In this document: positions 18,268 through 27,047 of the stretch, one piece after another
How the letters are laid out: every line of letters starts with the position of its first letter
Position numbering within the stretch: the stretch's first letter is position 1
Assembly (NCBI RefSeq): GCF_010586825.1
Contig: NZ_JAAAGB010000006.1
Coordinates: 186,001-250,000, forward strand
From: Draconibacterium mangrovi
GTDB lineage: Bacteria; Bacteroidota; Bacteroidia; Bacteroidales; Prolixibacteraceae
Direction: 5' to 3'
Length of the DNA stretch: 64,000 nt
The notes under the pieces: generated by a model
Databases searched by the model: none
What the model was told of the DNA's origin: nothing
The model's input: the letters and a program-made list of their open reading frames with translations, nothing else
Program-made: the position numbers and the translations under genes

Positions 18268-20157
18268 ATGAGACACTTCATTATACTACTCCTCTTAATT
18301 ACGGGATTGAATGCCGGTTTTGCACAACAACAGCAGTCCGAGGTTCAAACCAAATCGAGTCTGGCCATTCGTTACTACAATGCGAAGGACTTTGAAAAGG
18401 CTGCGCCGTTATTAAAAGAGGTGTATCAGCTCACCCGCAACAGTACCTATTTCAGGTATTACATTAACAGCCTGATAGGTTTGGAGCAATATGGCGAGGC
18501 CGAGACGGAAATTCAGCGCGAGATTAAAAAGCAAAAACCACCGCGTCCGGAATATTATGTGCATTTGGGGCAGGTTTATAAAGAGCAAAACCGCAGTGAA
18601 GAAGCCGAAGCGATGTTTCGTGAGGCCATCAACAAAGTGCCGGCCAACCGCGGAGCTTACCTTACCACTGCCAATTCGTTTTTGGGATGGGGCGAATACG
18701 GTTTGGCGCGCGATACCTATTTAAAAGGAAGAGCTGCCATGCCCGAAGAGTCGTTTAATTACGAGCTGGCGCGGGCTTACCTGTATTTACGCGATTACAC
18801 CAACATGATGGAAGAATACCTGAACCTGTTACGCGAAGGAGAGCAACATCTGGCGCGGGTGCAAAGCAGTTTGGCCTCGGCCATGCGCTTGGATATTGAT
18901 GATGGTTTGCGCGACCAGTTTCGGGGGCAGGTGCTAAAACGTATTCAGGGCGAGCCCAATATAATTGGCTACAATCGTTTGCTGATCTGGTTTTTTCTGC
19001 AGGAAAAGAAATTTTCAAGTGCGCTGCGCCAGTCGATTGCTTTGGATAAACGAACCGGGGCAGAAGACGGGCAGATTGCACAATTGGGCGACATGGCTTT
19101 ACGAAATAAGGAGTATGCACAGGCACAAAAAGCCTACGAATATATACTGGACAAAGGAGAAGAAACGCCATATTTTCCGCAGGCTTTTGCCCGGAATATT
19201 CATGCAAAATACATGGAATATACCAAAGAGGGAGATGGCGACCCGGAGCAAGGTAAAGCTTTGGCCACCGATTTTGAAAACGGTTTGATATACCTGGGCA
19301 TTGGCCCGGCTACCCTGCAACTGGTGCGCGAGTATGCACATTTGCTGGCCTTTTACCTGAATGATACAGAAAAAGCAATTGCTGTTTTGGAGAAAGGTGA
19401 GAAAGTGCCGCAACTAAAACCCGAAGAGCTGGGGCAGCTGAAAGCCGAAATGGCGGATATCTATGTGTATGCCGACGATCAGTGGGAAGCCATGCTGATT
19501 TATTCGCAGGTAATTGAAGCCAACAAAAAGAATACATTGGGCGACGAGGTAAAACTGAAAAAAGCAAAATTGGGTTATTACATGGGTAACTTCAGCTGGG
19601 CAAAAGCACAGTTGGATGTGTTAAAAGCCAGCACTTCGAAACTAACGGCCAACGATGCCATGGAGCTGTCGATGCTGATTGGTAATAACCTTAACCTCGA
19701 TACTACCGCGGTTCCGCTGACCATGTTTGCTAAAGCTGATTTGCGCTTTTTCCAAAACAAAAGCGATGAGGCTATGACCATTCTCGATGGTTTGGCAGAA
19801 TTGTATCCGTATCATTCGCTGGTGGATAATATCCTTTTCCGTAAGGCAAAAATTGAAATGGATAAGCAGAACTACGCAATGGCTGCCGAGTATCTGCAAA
19901 CTATTGTTACCGATTTTAGTTACGACCTGCTGGGCGACGATGCTTTGTACCTGCTGGCTGAAATTAATAACTACCACCTGGTGCAGCAGGAAAAAGCAAA
20001 AGAGCTGTACAAACAAATGCTAACCAGCTATCCGGGAAGTGTGTTTATTGAAGAATCGCGCGAGAAATACCGGGAACTTCGCAAGGTTTACCCGGATAAA
20101 GAGCCGGAAAATAAAGAAGGATTGTTTGAGCGTGCTATTGAGAATTCGGAGTTTTAG
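18268..20157 (+). CDS. Exported tetratricopeptide-repeat protein
   Basis: 629 aa from the ATG at 18268, which directly opens a signal peptide (MRHFIILLLLITGLNAGFAQ). The rest is almost wholly helical repeats of TPR type, for example AIRYYNAKDFEKAAPLLKEVYQL, YYVHLGQVYKEQNRSEEAEAMFREAI and KAYEYILDKGEETPYFPQAFARNI. Later repeats (ALYLLAEINNYHLVQQEKAKELYKQMLTSYPGSVFIEESREKYRELR) resemble the YbgF/BamD-type TPR block. A periplasmic scaffold role is likely; no specific partner is evident. It converges with an orphan lipoprotein gene 18 bp away with no obvious terminator. Confidence 0.85.
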   Translation: MRHFIILLLLITGLNAGFAQQQQSEVQTKSSLAIRYYNAKDFEKAAPLLKEVYQLTRNSTYFRYYINSLIGLEQYGEAETEIQREIKKQKPPRPEYYVHLGQVYKEQNRSEEAEAMFREAINKVPANRGAYLTTANSFLGWGEYGLARDTYLKGRAAMPEESFNYELARAYLYLRDYTNMMEEYLNLLREGEQHLARVQSSLASAMRLDIDDGLRDQFRGQVLKRIQGEPNIIGYNRLLIWFFLQEKKFSSALRQSIALDKRTGAEDGQIAQLGDMALRNKEYAQAQKAYEYILDKGEETPYFPQAFARNIHAKYMEYTKEGDGDPEQGKALATDFENGLIYLGIGPATLQLVREYAHLLAFYLNDTEKAIAVLEKGEKVPQLKPEELGQLKAEMADIYVYADDQWEAMLIYSQVIEANKKNTLGDEVKLKKAKLGYYMGNFSWAKAQLDVLKASTSKLTANDAMELSMLIGNNLNLDTTAVPLTMFAKADLRFFQNKSDEAMTILDGLAELYPYHSLVDNILFRKAKIEMDKQNYAMAAEYLQTIVTDFSYDLLGDDALYLLAEINNYHLVQQEKAKELYKQMLTSYPGSVFIEESREKYRELRKVYPDKEPENKEGLFERAIENSEF

Positions 20158-20175
20158 GAATCACTGTATCAGTCT

Positions 20176-20634
20176 TTATTCAACTAATATTTTATATACT
20201 CCATCTAATTCGTTCAATTCAAATTCCGAACCGTCTATTTCTATTTCATTATACCGTGTAAAAGCACAACAATTCTCATTCAGCCTTTCAGCATCAACAA
20301 ACAAGGTAAACAAACTTTCTGAAGAGATTTCAATGGAGTAAGTAACAGTCTGGGTTTTCCAACCTATTGAATGAATGGTAATAACATTAAAATCGTTTTC
20401 ATCAATAAATTGAAATTCAGCGTTGCTATGGTCATCGATATTTACAATGTTAATGTCTTCAGGACTAAATACACCTGATGTAAATAGATTTTCTCCTGTT
20501 GATTTATCAACCAACTCAAAAACAAAGGGTGCTGGAGGTGTAAAACAATCAACACCATCACAATTGTTTTGTGTATCACAAGACCAGGTTGTGGTTGCAA
20601 AAACGAAAACTAAGAAGATTAGTGCTTTTCTCAT
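20176..20634 (-). CDS. Orphan lipoprotein, unknown function
   Basis: 152 aa; lipobox TWSC with the Cys at residue 19. Two more cysteines follow shortly (NNCDGVDCF) and a CC pair lies near residue 120, so disulfides are possible in the exported protein. The rest is beta-rich with acidic turns, and I do not recognise a family. More AT-rich than the TPR gene it faces, and bounded on its 5' side by the dyad-repeat array, so it may be a later arrival. Confidence 0.65.
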   Translation of the reverse strand: MRKALIFLVFVFATTTWSCDTQNNCDGVDCFTPPAPFVFELVDKSTGENLFTSGVFSPEDINIVNIDDHSNAEFQFIDENDFNVITIHSIGWKTQTVTYSIEISSESLFTLFVDAERLNENCCAFTRYNEIEIDGSEFELNELDGVYKILVE

Positions 20635-20832
20635 GATAGCTTTTTGGGATCAATGTTTTCTTTTAGGATTGTTTTTTGACGGTTATGGTTGCGTTGCTTT
20701 CAGAATTATGTTCATCGATAATATGACTCAATGTTTTGTTACTGCTATATGTGTTTATAATTACAGCGAATTTGAGTTTTACTGCATTAAATATAATCGC
20801 TTTCCATTACATTGAAAAAAACAGTTTTTTGG

Positions 20833-21149
20833 AATGTACAAATTACACGGGGAAAAGCTCGTTTGACGAATGTAGTTTTTACATTGCTCAAAAGGTGGCT
20901 AGTTTCCGAATGTAGTTTCTACATTGGCCAAAAGGGCGCTAGTTTCGAAATGTAGTTTCTACATTGGTCAAAAGGTCGCTAGTTTCAGGATGTAGTTATT
21001 ACATTACTCAAAAGTACGCTAGCCTCTGAATGTAAAAAGTACATTACTCAAAAGGATGCTAGTTGCGGAATGTAAATATTACATTGGGGCGAAAAGTCGC
21101 TAGTCGTAAAATGTAATCGCTGCACCAGCCAAAAGATTGTCGGTTTCCC
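20833..21149. repeat. Array of eight 40-bp units, each carrying the dyad AATGTA-N5-TACATT
   Basis: Units begin at 20833, 20869, 20909, 20949, 20989, 21029, 21069 and 21110; spacing is 36, then 40 five times, then 41 from 21069 to 21110. Each starts with AATGTA, five variable bases, then TACATT (units 2-4, 6 and 7 perfect; unit 5 starts GATGTA; units 1 and 8 degenerate). A CAAAAG word follows at about +19 and GCTAGT at about +30. The five-base centre varies (gtttt, gtttc, gtttc, gttat, aaaag, aatat) while the arms are kept. No ORF covers it. It fills the gap between an orphan lipoprotein and the EamA gene. It is not a CRISPR: there are no unique spacers. Confidence 0.85.
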
Positions 21150-21223
21150 CTTTTTCTGTATGACATTAGGCAAAAAACCATTCAATTTCTTTTCGTACTT
21201 TGGCGTTCTGATTTTACCAGCTT

Positions 21224-22111
21224 ATGTCGCGAACCGTAAAAACCTATTTATACGCCGGCTTGGCGGTTTTATTTTGGTCGACCGTGGCCACATCGTTTAA
21301 ACTGGCATTGCGCGAGTACGATTTTATTCAGCTTATATTTTATGTGTCGGCAGTAACGGTGGTGCTGCTGTTTTTTGTTTTGGTAGCACAGCGGAAAACA
21401 CATTTAATATTTCGGCAAACCAAACGCGAATGGTTGTATTCGCTGCTGATGGGGGCTTTTAATCCGCTGCTTTATTATTTGGTTTTGTTTAAAGCTTATT
21501 CGCTGCTTCCGGCGCAGGTGGCTCAACCACTGAATATGATCTGGCCGATAACGCTGGCGCTGCTTTCGGTGCCGATGCTCAAGCAGAAGATCAGCTGGAT
21601 CAGTTTTGTGGCGCTGCTGATCAGTTTTGTTGGGGTGTTTTTTATCTCGTCGCAAGGTGGTTTCAATGGATTTAGCAACACTAATCCACTGGGCGTGGCA
21701 TTGGCGGTTGGAAGTTCAATTCTGTGGTCGTTGTACTGGATATTTAATGTAAAAGACACGCGCGACCAGGTAGTGAAACTCTTTCTCAACTTTGCCATCG
21801 GGCTTATTTACCTGACTCCGGTGGTGGCACTGTTCTCATCGTTTAAAGTGCATTGGGGCGAAGCATTTATTGCCACCATTTACTCCGGAATTTTTGAGGT
21901 AGGAATTACCTACGTGTTGTGGTTAAAAGCCATGAACCTGACCAGCAGCAACGCCAAAATCGGCAACCTGGTGTTTTTTGCACCGTTCCTGTCGCTGGTG
22001 TTTGTTCACCTTATTTTAAAGGAAACCATTTACGTTACCACATTTGTTGGTTTGCTGTTTATTATTTCGGGTGTGCTGGTGCAGCAACTCGACCGGAGAA
22101 AACGGCGGTGA
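21224..22111 (+). CDS. EamA/DMT family transporter
   Basis: 295 aa with ten hydrophobic helices in two five-helix EamA halves (about residues 8-135 and 150-290). Typical DMT cues are the short N-terminal WSTVATSFKLAL, LYYLVLFKAYSLLPAQVAQPLNMIWPI at the end of the first half and EVGITYVLWLKAMNLTSSNAKIGNLVFFAPFLSLVFVHLIL in the second. Exports or imports small metabolites (amino acids, nucleosides and so on); the substrate cannot be told. Starts at ATG 21224, about 75 bp after the dyad array, so the array is well placed to influence it. Confidence 0.93.
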   Translation: MSRTVKTYLYAGLAVLFWSTVATSFKLALREYDFIQLIFYVSAVTVVLLFFVLVAQRKTHLIFRQTKREWLYSLLMGAFNPLLYYLVLFKAYSLLPAQVAQPLNMIWPITLALLSVPMLKQKISWISFVALLISFVGVFFISSQGGFNGFSNTNPLGVALAVGSSILWSLYWIFNVKDTRDQVVKLFLNFAIGLIYLTPVVALFSSFKVHWGEAFIATIYSGIFEVGITYVLWLKAMNLTSSNAKIGNLVFFAPFLSLVFVHLILKETIYVTTFVGLLFIISGVLVQQLDRRKRR

Positions 22112-22198
22112 ACGATAATCTTATGGATTTCGATTATCGATGCCAGAACAACTTTGTGAAATTTAGTGGGGACTTTGAGTGCGTTGTGGTAAAATTTT

Positions 22199-22350
22199 AA
22201 ACCACAAAGATTCACAAAGGAGGTACGAAGTAACACAAAGAACGATTAACGATCATAGATTGAATAGGCAATTGCAAATAGCAATAGGCAATCAAAAAAC
22301 TTTTAATTGAGAAAGTAAGCTAATGTGTTCTATGTGTCTATGTGTTTCAA
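22199..22350. repeat. CACAAAG / GTGTCTATGTG word repeats upstream of ruvC
   Basis: 22199-22245 contains CCACAAAG, TCACAAAG and ACACAAAG words; 22262-22296 contains AATAGGCAAT twice around GCAAATAGCAAT; 22325-22347 contains TGTGTTCTATGTGTCTATGTGTTTC. The outer parts are loosely inverted relative to each other (CACAwAG versus CTATGTG). They resemble the CACAGAG arms at 4107-4184 and may be a decayed copy of the same kind of element. Confidence 0.4.
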
Positions 22351-22372
22351 ATAAACAATATCTGTACTTTTG
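22345..22372 (+). promoter_or_regulatory. Promoter of ruvC
   Basis: TACTTTTG at 22365-22372 is an exact TAnnTTTG box with TTTC (one mismatch from TTTG) at 22345-22348. It would start the mRNA near 22378, 30 bases before the ATG at 22408. Confidence 0.6.
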
Positions 22373-22407
22373 CCAGCAGGTTAGCAACAAATTACTATTT
22401 TCATCGA

Positions 22408-22959
22408 ATGGATAAACCGCTTCGTATATTGGGTATCGACCCCGGAACAACGGTAACCGGCTATGGTTTGGTTGAGATTAGAAACAAAAAACCGGTTATT
22501 TTGCACATGGGAAACATTACGCCCAAGCGATACTCTGATCATTATATGAGACTGAAATATCTGCACGAGCGGGCACTGCACCTGGTAAAAGAATATCGCC
22601 CCGATGTAATGGCCATTGAAGCTCCGTTTTATGGCAAAAACGTACAGTCGATGTTAAAACTGGGGCGCGGTCAAGGCGTACTGATGGCCGCCGCACTGAT
22701 GTTTGACGTGCCGATTCACGAATACGCTCCTTTGCTGGTAAAACAGGCCATAACCGGAATGGGCCGTGCCTCGAAAGAGCAGGTGGCTTATTTCCTGCAA
22801 AAAGTATACGACCTGAAAGACATGGATCAATTGCTCGACGAAACCGATGCGGTGGCCGTAGCTATTTGTCATTTTATACAAATGAGCAAGCCGCAAAAAT
22901 CGAAGGAGTATAAAAATTGGGGCGACTTTGTTAAAAAGAATCCGGGTAAAATTAAATAA
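22408..22959 (+). CDS. ruvC: Crossover junction endodeoxyribonuclease RuvC
   Basis: Resolves Holliday junctions after RuvAB branch migration. 183 aa from the ATG at 22408 (MDKPLRILGIDPGTT); an upstream in-frame start at 22342 would lie before the promoter box. The acidic catalytic set is visible: D11 in GIDPGTT, E71 in AIEAPFYGKN, D144 and D147 in LLDETDAVAVA, plus the C-terminal His. Ends only 3 bp from the convergent aminotransferase gene. Confidence 0.95.
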   Translation: MDKPLRILGIDPGTTVTGYGLVEIRNKKPVILHMGNITPKRYSDHYMRLKYLHERALHLVKEYRPDVMAIEAPFYGKNVQSMLKLGRGQGVLMAAALMFDVPIHEYAPLLVKQAITGMGRASKEQVAYFLQKVYDLKDMDQLLDETDAVAVAICHFIQMSKPQKSKEYKNWGDFVKKNPGKIK

Positions 22960-22962
22960 TCC

Positions 22963-24132
22963 CTATCCGAAAGCCTTTTCCAAACGATTCAGCGCTTCCT
23001 TTAATACACTTCTCTGGCAGCCGATATTCAGACGAAGGAAACCATCGCCGCCAATACCAAAACGACCACCATCATTTAGTGCCACACCCGCTTTTTCAAC
23101 GGTGAATTTTGCCAGCTCCTCGTTTTTCATGCCGTAATCCGAAAAATCCATCCAGATGAGGTAAGTGGCTTCCGGTTTCATTACTTTAACACGAGGCAGC
23201 TTTTCCTGAATAAAGCTTTCAAGCAATTGATAGTTGCCCCAAAGGTAATCCAGCAATTGCGCCAGCCATTCGTCGCCGCGCGTGTAGGCCGCCTCTAATG
23301 CTACCGTGCCAAAAATATTACCCATGTGTAAATGCCCTACGCCAATGGTGCGTTCGTAGGAAGCCAGTTTTCGTTTGTTTGGAATGATAACCAGCGACGA
23401 GGTAAGCCCGGCAACATTAAACGTTTTGCTTGGCGCCATACTCACCATACAGTTTTGTGCCACCTCTTCGGAAATAGTGGCAAGTGGAATGTGTTTATGA
23501 CCCTTGTAAATTAAATCGGAATGAATTTCATCTGAAATGATCATGATGTTATTCTCCAGGCAGATATCCGTCAATGCAACCAGCTCTTCGCGTGTCCAAA
23601 CCATACCTCCCGGATTTTGTGGATTACACAGCAGCAGCAGTTTGGTATTTTCGTCAATCTTCGATTTCAAATCTTCCAGATCGAAAGTATAACGACCGTT
23701 TTCCATTTTCAGCGGATTCTGGATCATTTTCCGGTTGGTGCCTTTTACACTGTCGAAAAACGGGAAATACACCGGAGGCTGAACGATAACGCCGTCGCCC
23801 GGTCTCGAAAAACTTTCTATCGCATAAGTCAATCCTGCAACAACGCCCGGACTAAACGAGATCCATTCTTTTTTGATATCCCACTGATGGCGCCGGCTCA
23901 TCCAGTTAATCACCACCTCGTAATACGAATCGGAACGAAAGGTGTAACCATAAATCTCGTGTTCGGCACGTTCTTTTATTGCATTAACAATAAAATCGGG
24001 TGTTCTAAAATCCATGTCGGCTACCCAAAGTGGCAGGGCATCGGCCGAATTGAAAAAACGTTCAAGGGCATCGTGTTTTAAACAGTTGGTTCCTTTGCGT
24101 GGAACTATTTCGTCGAAATCGTATTGTTGCAT
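22963..24132 (-). CDS. MalY/PatB family PLP-dependent C-S lyase / aminotransferase
   Basis: 389-residue fold type I PLP enzyme. Lys236 in SMAPSKTFNVAGL should form the Schiff base. LLLLCNPQNPGG (Asn), SDEIHSDLIY (Asp/Tyr) and the C-terminal Arg in FLRLNIGCQR match the group. The MalY/PatB branch generally has cystathionine beta-lyase activity, releasing homocysteine, pyruvate and ammonia. Preceded by comB by 47 bp on the same strand, a possible sulfur-related pair. Confidence 0.9.
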   Translation of the reverse strand: MQQYDFDEIVPRKGTNCLKHDALERFFNSADALPLWVADMDFRTPDFIVNAIKERAEHEIYGYTFRSDSYYEVVINWMSRRHQWDIKKEWISFSPGVVAGLTYAIESFSRPGDGVIVQPPVYFPFFDSVKGTNRKMIQNPLKMENGRYTFDLEDLKSKIDENTKLLLLCNPQNPGGMVWTREELVALTDICLENNIMIISDEIHSDLIYKGHKHIPLATISEEVAQNCMVSMAPSKTFNVAGLTSSLVIIPNKRKLASYERTIGVGHLHMGNIFGTVALEAAYTRGDEWLAQLLDYLWGNYQLLESFIQEKLPRVKVMKPEATYLIWMDFSDYGMKNEELAKFTVEKAGVALNDGGRFGIGGDGFLRLNIGCQRSVLKEALNRLEKAFG

Positions 24133-24179
24133 TGTTACAAGGCTTTTGTTATACCTTATTTTATATAGGTAAAAACAGG

Positions 24180-24869
24180 TTAAATTTTGAGTTTTCGAAG
24201 ATAATTTAAATCACCAACCTTTTCAACTTTCAATATAAAATCAAAACGGTTTAAATCCATGCACAGGTGAAAATCACTTTCGGGCGACCAGCTTTCGGTA
24301 GCCGGATCAAAAAATCGGGCACCATCGGTTTCTTTAATCTTTTGTACCATGGCGGCAAAATCGTTTGGCCGTCCTTCCAGTTCATTTTTTATGTATTCGG
24401 CACACAGTGTATCTTCGGCAGTGGGGTACTGGCAGGCAAAACCCATACAAACCAACGAAACCTCCTTCGGATTGGTCTTTTGTATATAATTAATAATAGC
24501 ACCTGCATTAACAAAGCTGCCTGTAATTATTTCGTCGGCATTTATGGCATTTGCAATCCCCTGCGTACCCGAACTTGTGGTCTGAACCATTGTTTTGGCC
24601 GTAATTGCTGCATTGTTAATATGTGTTGGCGAATTCCCAAAATCAAAACCTTCCGGTTTCTGCTCGTGTCGTTCGCCTGTTAAAAGATAATCGGGGTTAG
24701 CCTCTTTTAACTGATAAGCTAAATCAATATCGCCAACTGGAATAATGGTTTCAATGCCTTTATTTATGGCATAACAAGCTGTGGAAAAGGCTCGTAATAC
24801 ATCTATTATAATAGCGGTTCCTTTTGCGTCTCTAGCACCTTCAGCGAGATGCAGGATATTTATATGCAT
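24180..24869 (-). CDS. comB: 2-phosphosulfolactate phosphatase family protein
   Basis: 229 aa. ComB dephosphorylates 2-phosphosulfolactate to sulfolactate, a step of coenzyme M synthesis in archaea; in bacteria it is found in other sulfonate pathways. Recognisable blocks: IIIDVLRAFSTA with the conserved Asp/Arg, LLTGERHEQKPEGFDFGNSP, TTSSGTQGI and GSFVNAGAI. No other sulfonate gene is visible, so the pathway is uncertain; the neighbouring C-S lyase hints at sulfur metabolism. Starts at ATG 24867-24869. Confidence 0.85.
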   Translation of the reverse strand: MHINILHLAEGARDAKGTAIIIDVLRAFSTACYAINKGIETIIPVGDIDLAYQLKEANPDYLLTGERHEQKPEGFDFGNSPTHINNAAITAKTMVQTTSSGTQGIANAINADEIITGSFVNAGAIINYIQKTNPKEVSLVCMGFACQYPTAEDTLCAEYIKNELEGRPNDFAAMVQKIKETDGARFFDPATESWSPESDFHLCMDLNRFDFILKVEKVGDLNYLRKLKI

Positions 24870-25016
24870 ATTTTACTGTTTATTCATAAATTACTAAAAA
24901 TTATTTAACATTTCAAAATGCAAAATGGCACGATAATTGTTAGTCAAAGTGTCGCATCTACATAAAGCCTTTATATAAGGGCATTACGCAAATTTAGAAA
25001 ATTACAAGTTAACTTC

Positions 25017-25092
25017 AATGTTAAATTATCACAACATTATTAATTATTTTAATATGTTATTCGACATGCATGCTGTAAAACATGTATGTTTG
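25017..25092 (+). promoter_or_regulatory. Promoter region of first secreted paralog with paired CATGCATG/CATGTATG words
   Basis: TATGTTTG at 25085-25092 is an exact -7 box. It is overlapped by two near-identical 8-mers, CATGCATG (25065-25072) and CATGTATG (25081-25088), separated by ctgtaaaa. AATGTTAA lies further up at 25017-25024. The same layout recurs before the second paralog (26112-26199), including the ctgtaaaa spacer. This looks like an operator overlapping a promoter. Confidence 0.6.
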
Positions 25093-25132
25093 CAGAGTGG
25101 TTTTAAAATGAAAACAATTAAAGAAAATAGTT

Positions 25133-25717
25133 ATGAAAACAATTAAATTTTTAACAACAGTAATGGCGCTGGCAATTGTAGCAGTTGCAACAGCCGTTGA
25201 GAAACCGAAAATGGATATCGTTCCTTTGTCTGAAGATAGAGCAGTTGTTTCTATTCTGAATGGCACTGAGGCTGTGTTTGAGTTGAGTATTAGTGCTAAA
25301 GACGGTGGTTTGGTGTATTATAAGCAAGCGGCAAACCCATCTCTTACTTATCAGAAAATTTTTGATTTTAAAAATATTGAAGACGGAGATTATACAATGG
25401 ATCTTCGTGTAAACGATACACGATTGATTAGAGATATTAAAGTTTCGTCAAAAGGTATCGCTGTGGGTGAGTCGAAAATGAGAATCGATCCTTACTTCGG
25501 ATTTTCAAACAATGTGTTGAAGCTTACCTATTTGAATTTCGACCAGGAAAACCTGAGTTTGAATATTTATGATGAGACCGGTTTGATTTACGAATCGAAA
25601 TTGGGTCAGGATTTTAATATTGCAAAAGGTTTTGATCTTGCGGCTTTGGCTGCCGGTCAATACGAAGTGATTTTGACTTCAAGAAATAATGATTTTACGT
25701 TTAGTTTAGTAAAATAG
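25133..25717 (+). CDS. Small secreted beta-sandwich protein, paralog family member 1
   Basis: 194 aa. Signal peptide MKTIKFLTTVMALAIVAVATA, then a mature protein of about 170 residues. Two halves look like repeats of one Ig-like fold resembling T9SS sorting or FlgD-Ig domains. Half 1 has SISAKDGGLVYYKQ then IFDFKNIEDGDYTMDLRV; half 2 has LNIYDETGLIYESKLG then FDLAALAAGQYEVIL. The family hallmark [DE]PYF followed by L(T/S)YLNF is at about residue 118. Four more members occur in the window (26237, 27048, 56122, 57116). Function unknown; periplasmic or surface location follows from the signal peptide. It has its own promoter and a double terminator. The leader holds AAACAATTAAA ten bases before the ATG, part of a duplicated ATGAAAACAATTAAA. 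Confidence 0.8.
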   Translation: MKTIKFLTTVMALAIVAVATAVEKPKMDIVPLSEDRAVVSILNGTEAVFELSISAKDGGLVYYKQAANPSLTYQKIFDFKNIEDGDYTMDLRVNDTRLIRDIKVSSKGIAVGESKMRIDPYFGFSNNVLKLTYLNFDQENLSLNIYDETGLIYESKLGQDFNIAKGFDLAALAAGQYEVILTSRNNDFTFSLVK

Positions 25718-25740
25718 ATTAGAAAATGTTATTGGTTTAG

Positions 25741-25809
25741 AAGGGCTGTCGGAAAATTCCGACAGCCCTTTTTTTGTTTTGGATTCGGTCTTGGACCGGA
25801 TTTTTTTTT
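25741..25809 (+). terminator. Tandem terminators after paralog 1
   Basis: First hairpin: AAGGGCTGTCGG (25741-25752) with CCGACAGCCCTT (25759-25770) and a T7 tail. Second hairpin: ATTCGGTC (25783-25790) with GACCGGAT (25794-25801) and a T9 tail. The rest of the gap up to 26111 holds no ORF I can support. Confidence 0.88.
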
Positions 25810-26111
25810 GTAGGGGCGTTTGTTCGTAGGTGAATGAAATGTTGCATGGCTGTAATTTTGTGCGCTAATTGGTGGGATTGATGTGCTTGAAGGGTGAAAA
25901 GTGAAGGTGCGGATTTTTGTTGTGATGAGGTGGTAGTGTGTTGCAAATAAAGACAATAAGGTGTTCTAATATGTCGACTTAACTGTTTATTGAGGAAATG
26001 CTAAAAGTAATTTAATATAGCTATTTGTAAAATGGCATGAAAATTGTAAAGAGGCGGAGCCGCTTTCGGAAGTCCTGAAAATAAAGGCGTTAAGATGGTG
26101 TTAGTATGTCC

Positions 26112-26199
26112 AATGTTAAGGCTAATGTTAAATATAGCGTAGTTATTTAATTTTTTAAACATGTTGTTTGGCATATATGCTGTAAAACATATATGTTTG
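26112..26199 (+). promoter_or_regulatory. Promoter region of second secreted paralog, duplicated layout
   Basis: TTTG at 26167-26170 and TATGTTTG at 26192-26199 form a good Bacteroidota promoter (21 bp between). Two perfect 8-bp words CATATATG (26172-26179, 26188-26195) are separated by ctgtaaaa, as in the first paralog. AATGTTAA occurs twice at 26112-26119 and 26124-26131. An upstream AAAATGGCA block at about 26029 is shared with about 24923, so some 200 bp of upstream DNA was duplicated with the gene. Confidence 0.65.
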
Positions 26200-26236
26200 T
26201 ACTGTCATTCAATGTTAAACTAAAAAATGAATGGTT

Positions 26237-26821
26237 ATGAAAACAATTAAATTATTATCTACAGTATTGGCAGTTGCAATTGTAGCAGTTGCAACAGCCG
26301 TTGAGAAACCGAAAATGAGTGTAACTCCGTTGTCAGCTGACAAGGCGGTGGTAACAATTATGAATGAAAATGCATCGTTGTTCGAGTTGAGCATTCAGTC
26401 CGAAGATGGTGAGTTGGTTTATTATAAACAAACTACAAAGCCATTGACTTCTTACCAAAAGATCTATGATTTCAAAAATCTTGAAAACGGAAATTATACC
26501 ATGGATCTTCGTGTAAACGACACACGTTTAATTCGAGATATTCAGGTAGCATCAAATGGTATATTCGTAGGCGAGTCAAAATTAAGAATTGATCCTTACT
26601 TCGCATTTGCTGATGGTATATTGAAACTTTCTTATTTGAATTTTGATGAGGAAAGACTGAGCATAAATATTTACGACGAAAACGGTTTGGTTTATAAATC
26701 AGATTTGGGTAAAGAGTTTAATGTAGCTTCAGGATACGATCTTTCTGCTTTGAGAAATGGAAAATACGAAGTGGTGCTGAGTTCTTATAATAATGAATTT
26801 ACGTTTAGTTTAGAAAAATAG
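26237..26821 (+). CDS. Small secreted beta-sandwich protein, paralog family member 2
   Basis: 194 aa from the ATG at 26237, chosen over the in-frame ATG at 26231 because it aligns exactly with member 1 (MKTIK start, same length). Signal peptide ends near VATAVEKP. Most closely related to member 1 throughout: VYYKQ, YDFKNLENGNYTMDLRVNDTR, LRIDPYFAFADG, YLNFDEERLSINIYDENGLVY and DLSALRNGKYEVVL. This is a recent tandem duplication that includes the promoter and the double terminator. Function unknown. Confidence 0.8.
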   Translation: MKTIKLLSTVLAVAIVAVATAVEKPKMSVTPLSADKAVVTIMNENASLFELSIQSEDGELVYYKQTTKPLTSYQKIYDFKNLENGNYTMDLRVNDTRLIRDIQVASNGIFVGESKLRIDPYFAFADGILKLSYLNFDEERLSINIYDENGLVYKSDLGKEFNVASGYDLSALRNGKYEVVLSSYNNEFTFSLEK

Positions 26822-26845
26822 TCAGAAAATGTTATTAGTTTAGTT

Positions 26846-26942
26846 AAGGCTATCAGGAAAGGCAACTGATAGCCTTTTTTTTTGTTTTAGTTTTTCCCCA
26901 GAATTTGATTGTAGGAGCCGGTTGTTGAGACCGGTTTTTTTT
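26846..26942 (+). terminator. Tandem terminators after paralog 2
   Basis: First hairpin: AAGGCTATCAG (26846-26856) with CTGATAGCCTT (26866-26876) and a T-run to 26884. Second, weaker hairpin: GCCGGT (26917-26922) with ACCGGT (26930-26935) followed by T7. The same two-hairpin arrangement follows paralog 1. Confidence 0.8.
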
Positions 26943-27047
26943 GTGTTGGCCGACACTAGCTTGTTGTTGGTCGACTAGTCGCCAAATGGAGTAACGAAAG
27001 GTGCTGTTTTTGTGTCTATTAAGTAAGAAACAATTAAATGAAAAGTC

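Noticed and set aside
20833-21149. CRISPR array
   Set aside because: Period is 40 bp with no unique spacers; only five central bases vary and no cas genes are nearby. It is a tandem dyad array.
25729-25956. Minus-strand ORFs after paralog 1
   Set aside because: They overlap two strong terminators and translate to low-complexity Thr/His/Pro/Lys-rich sequence.
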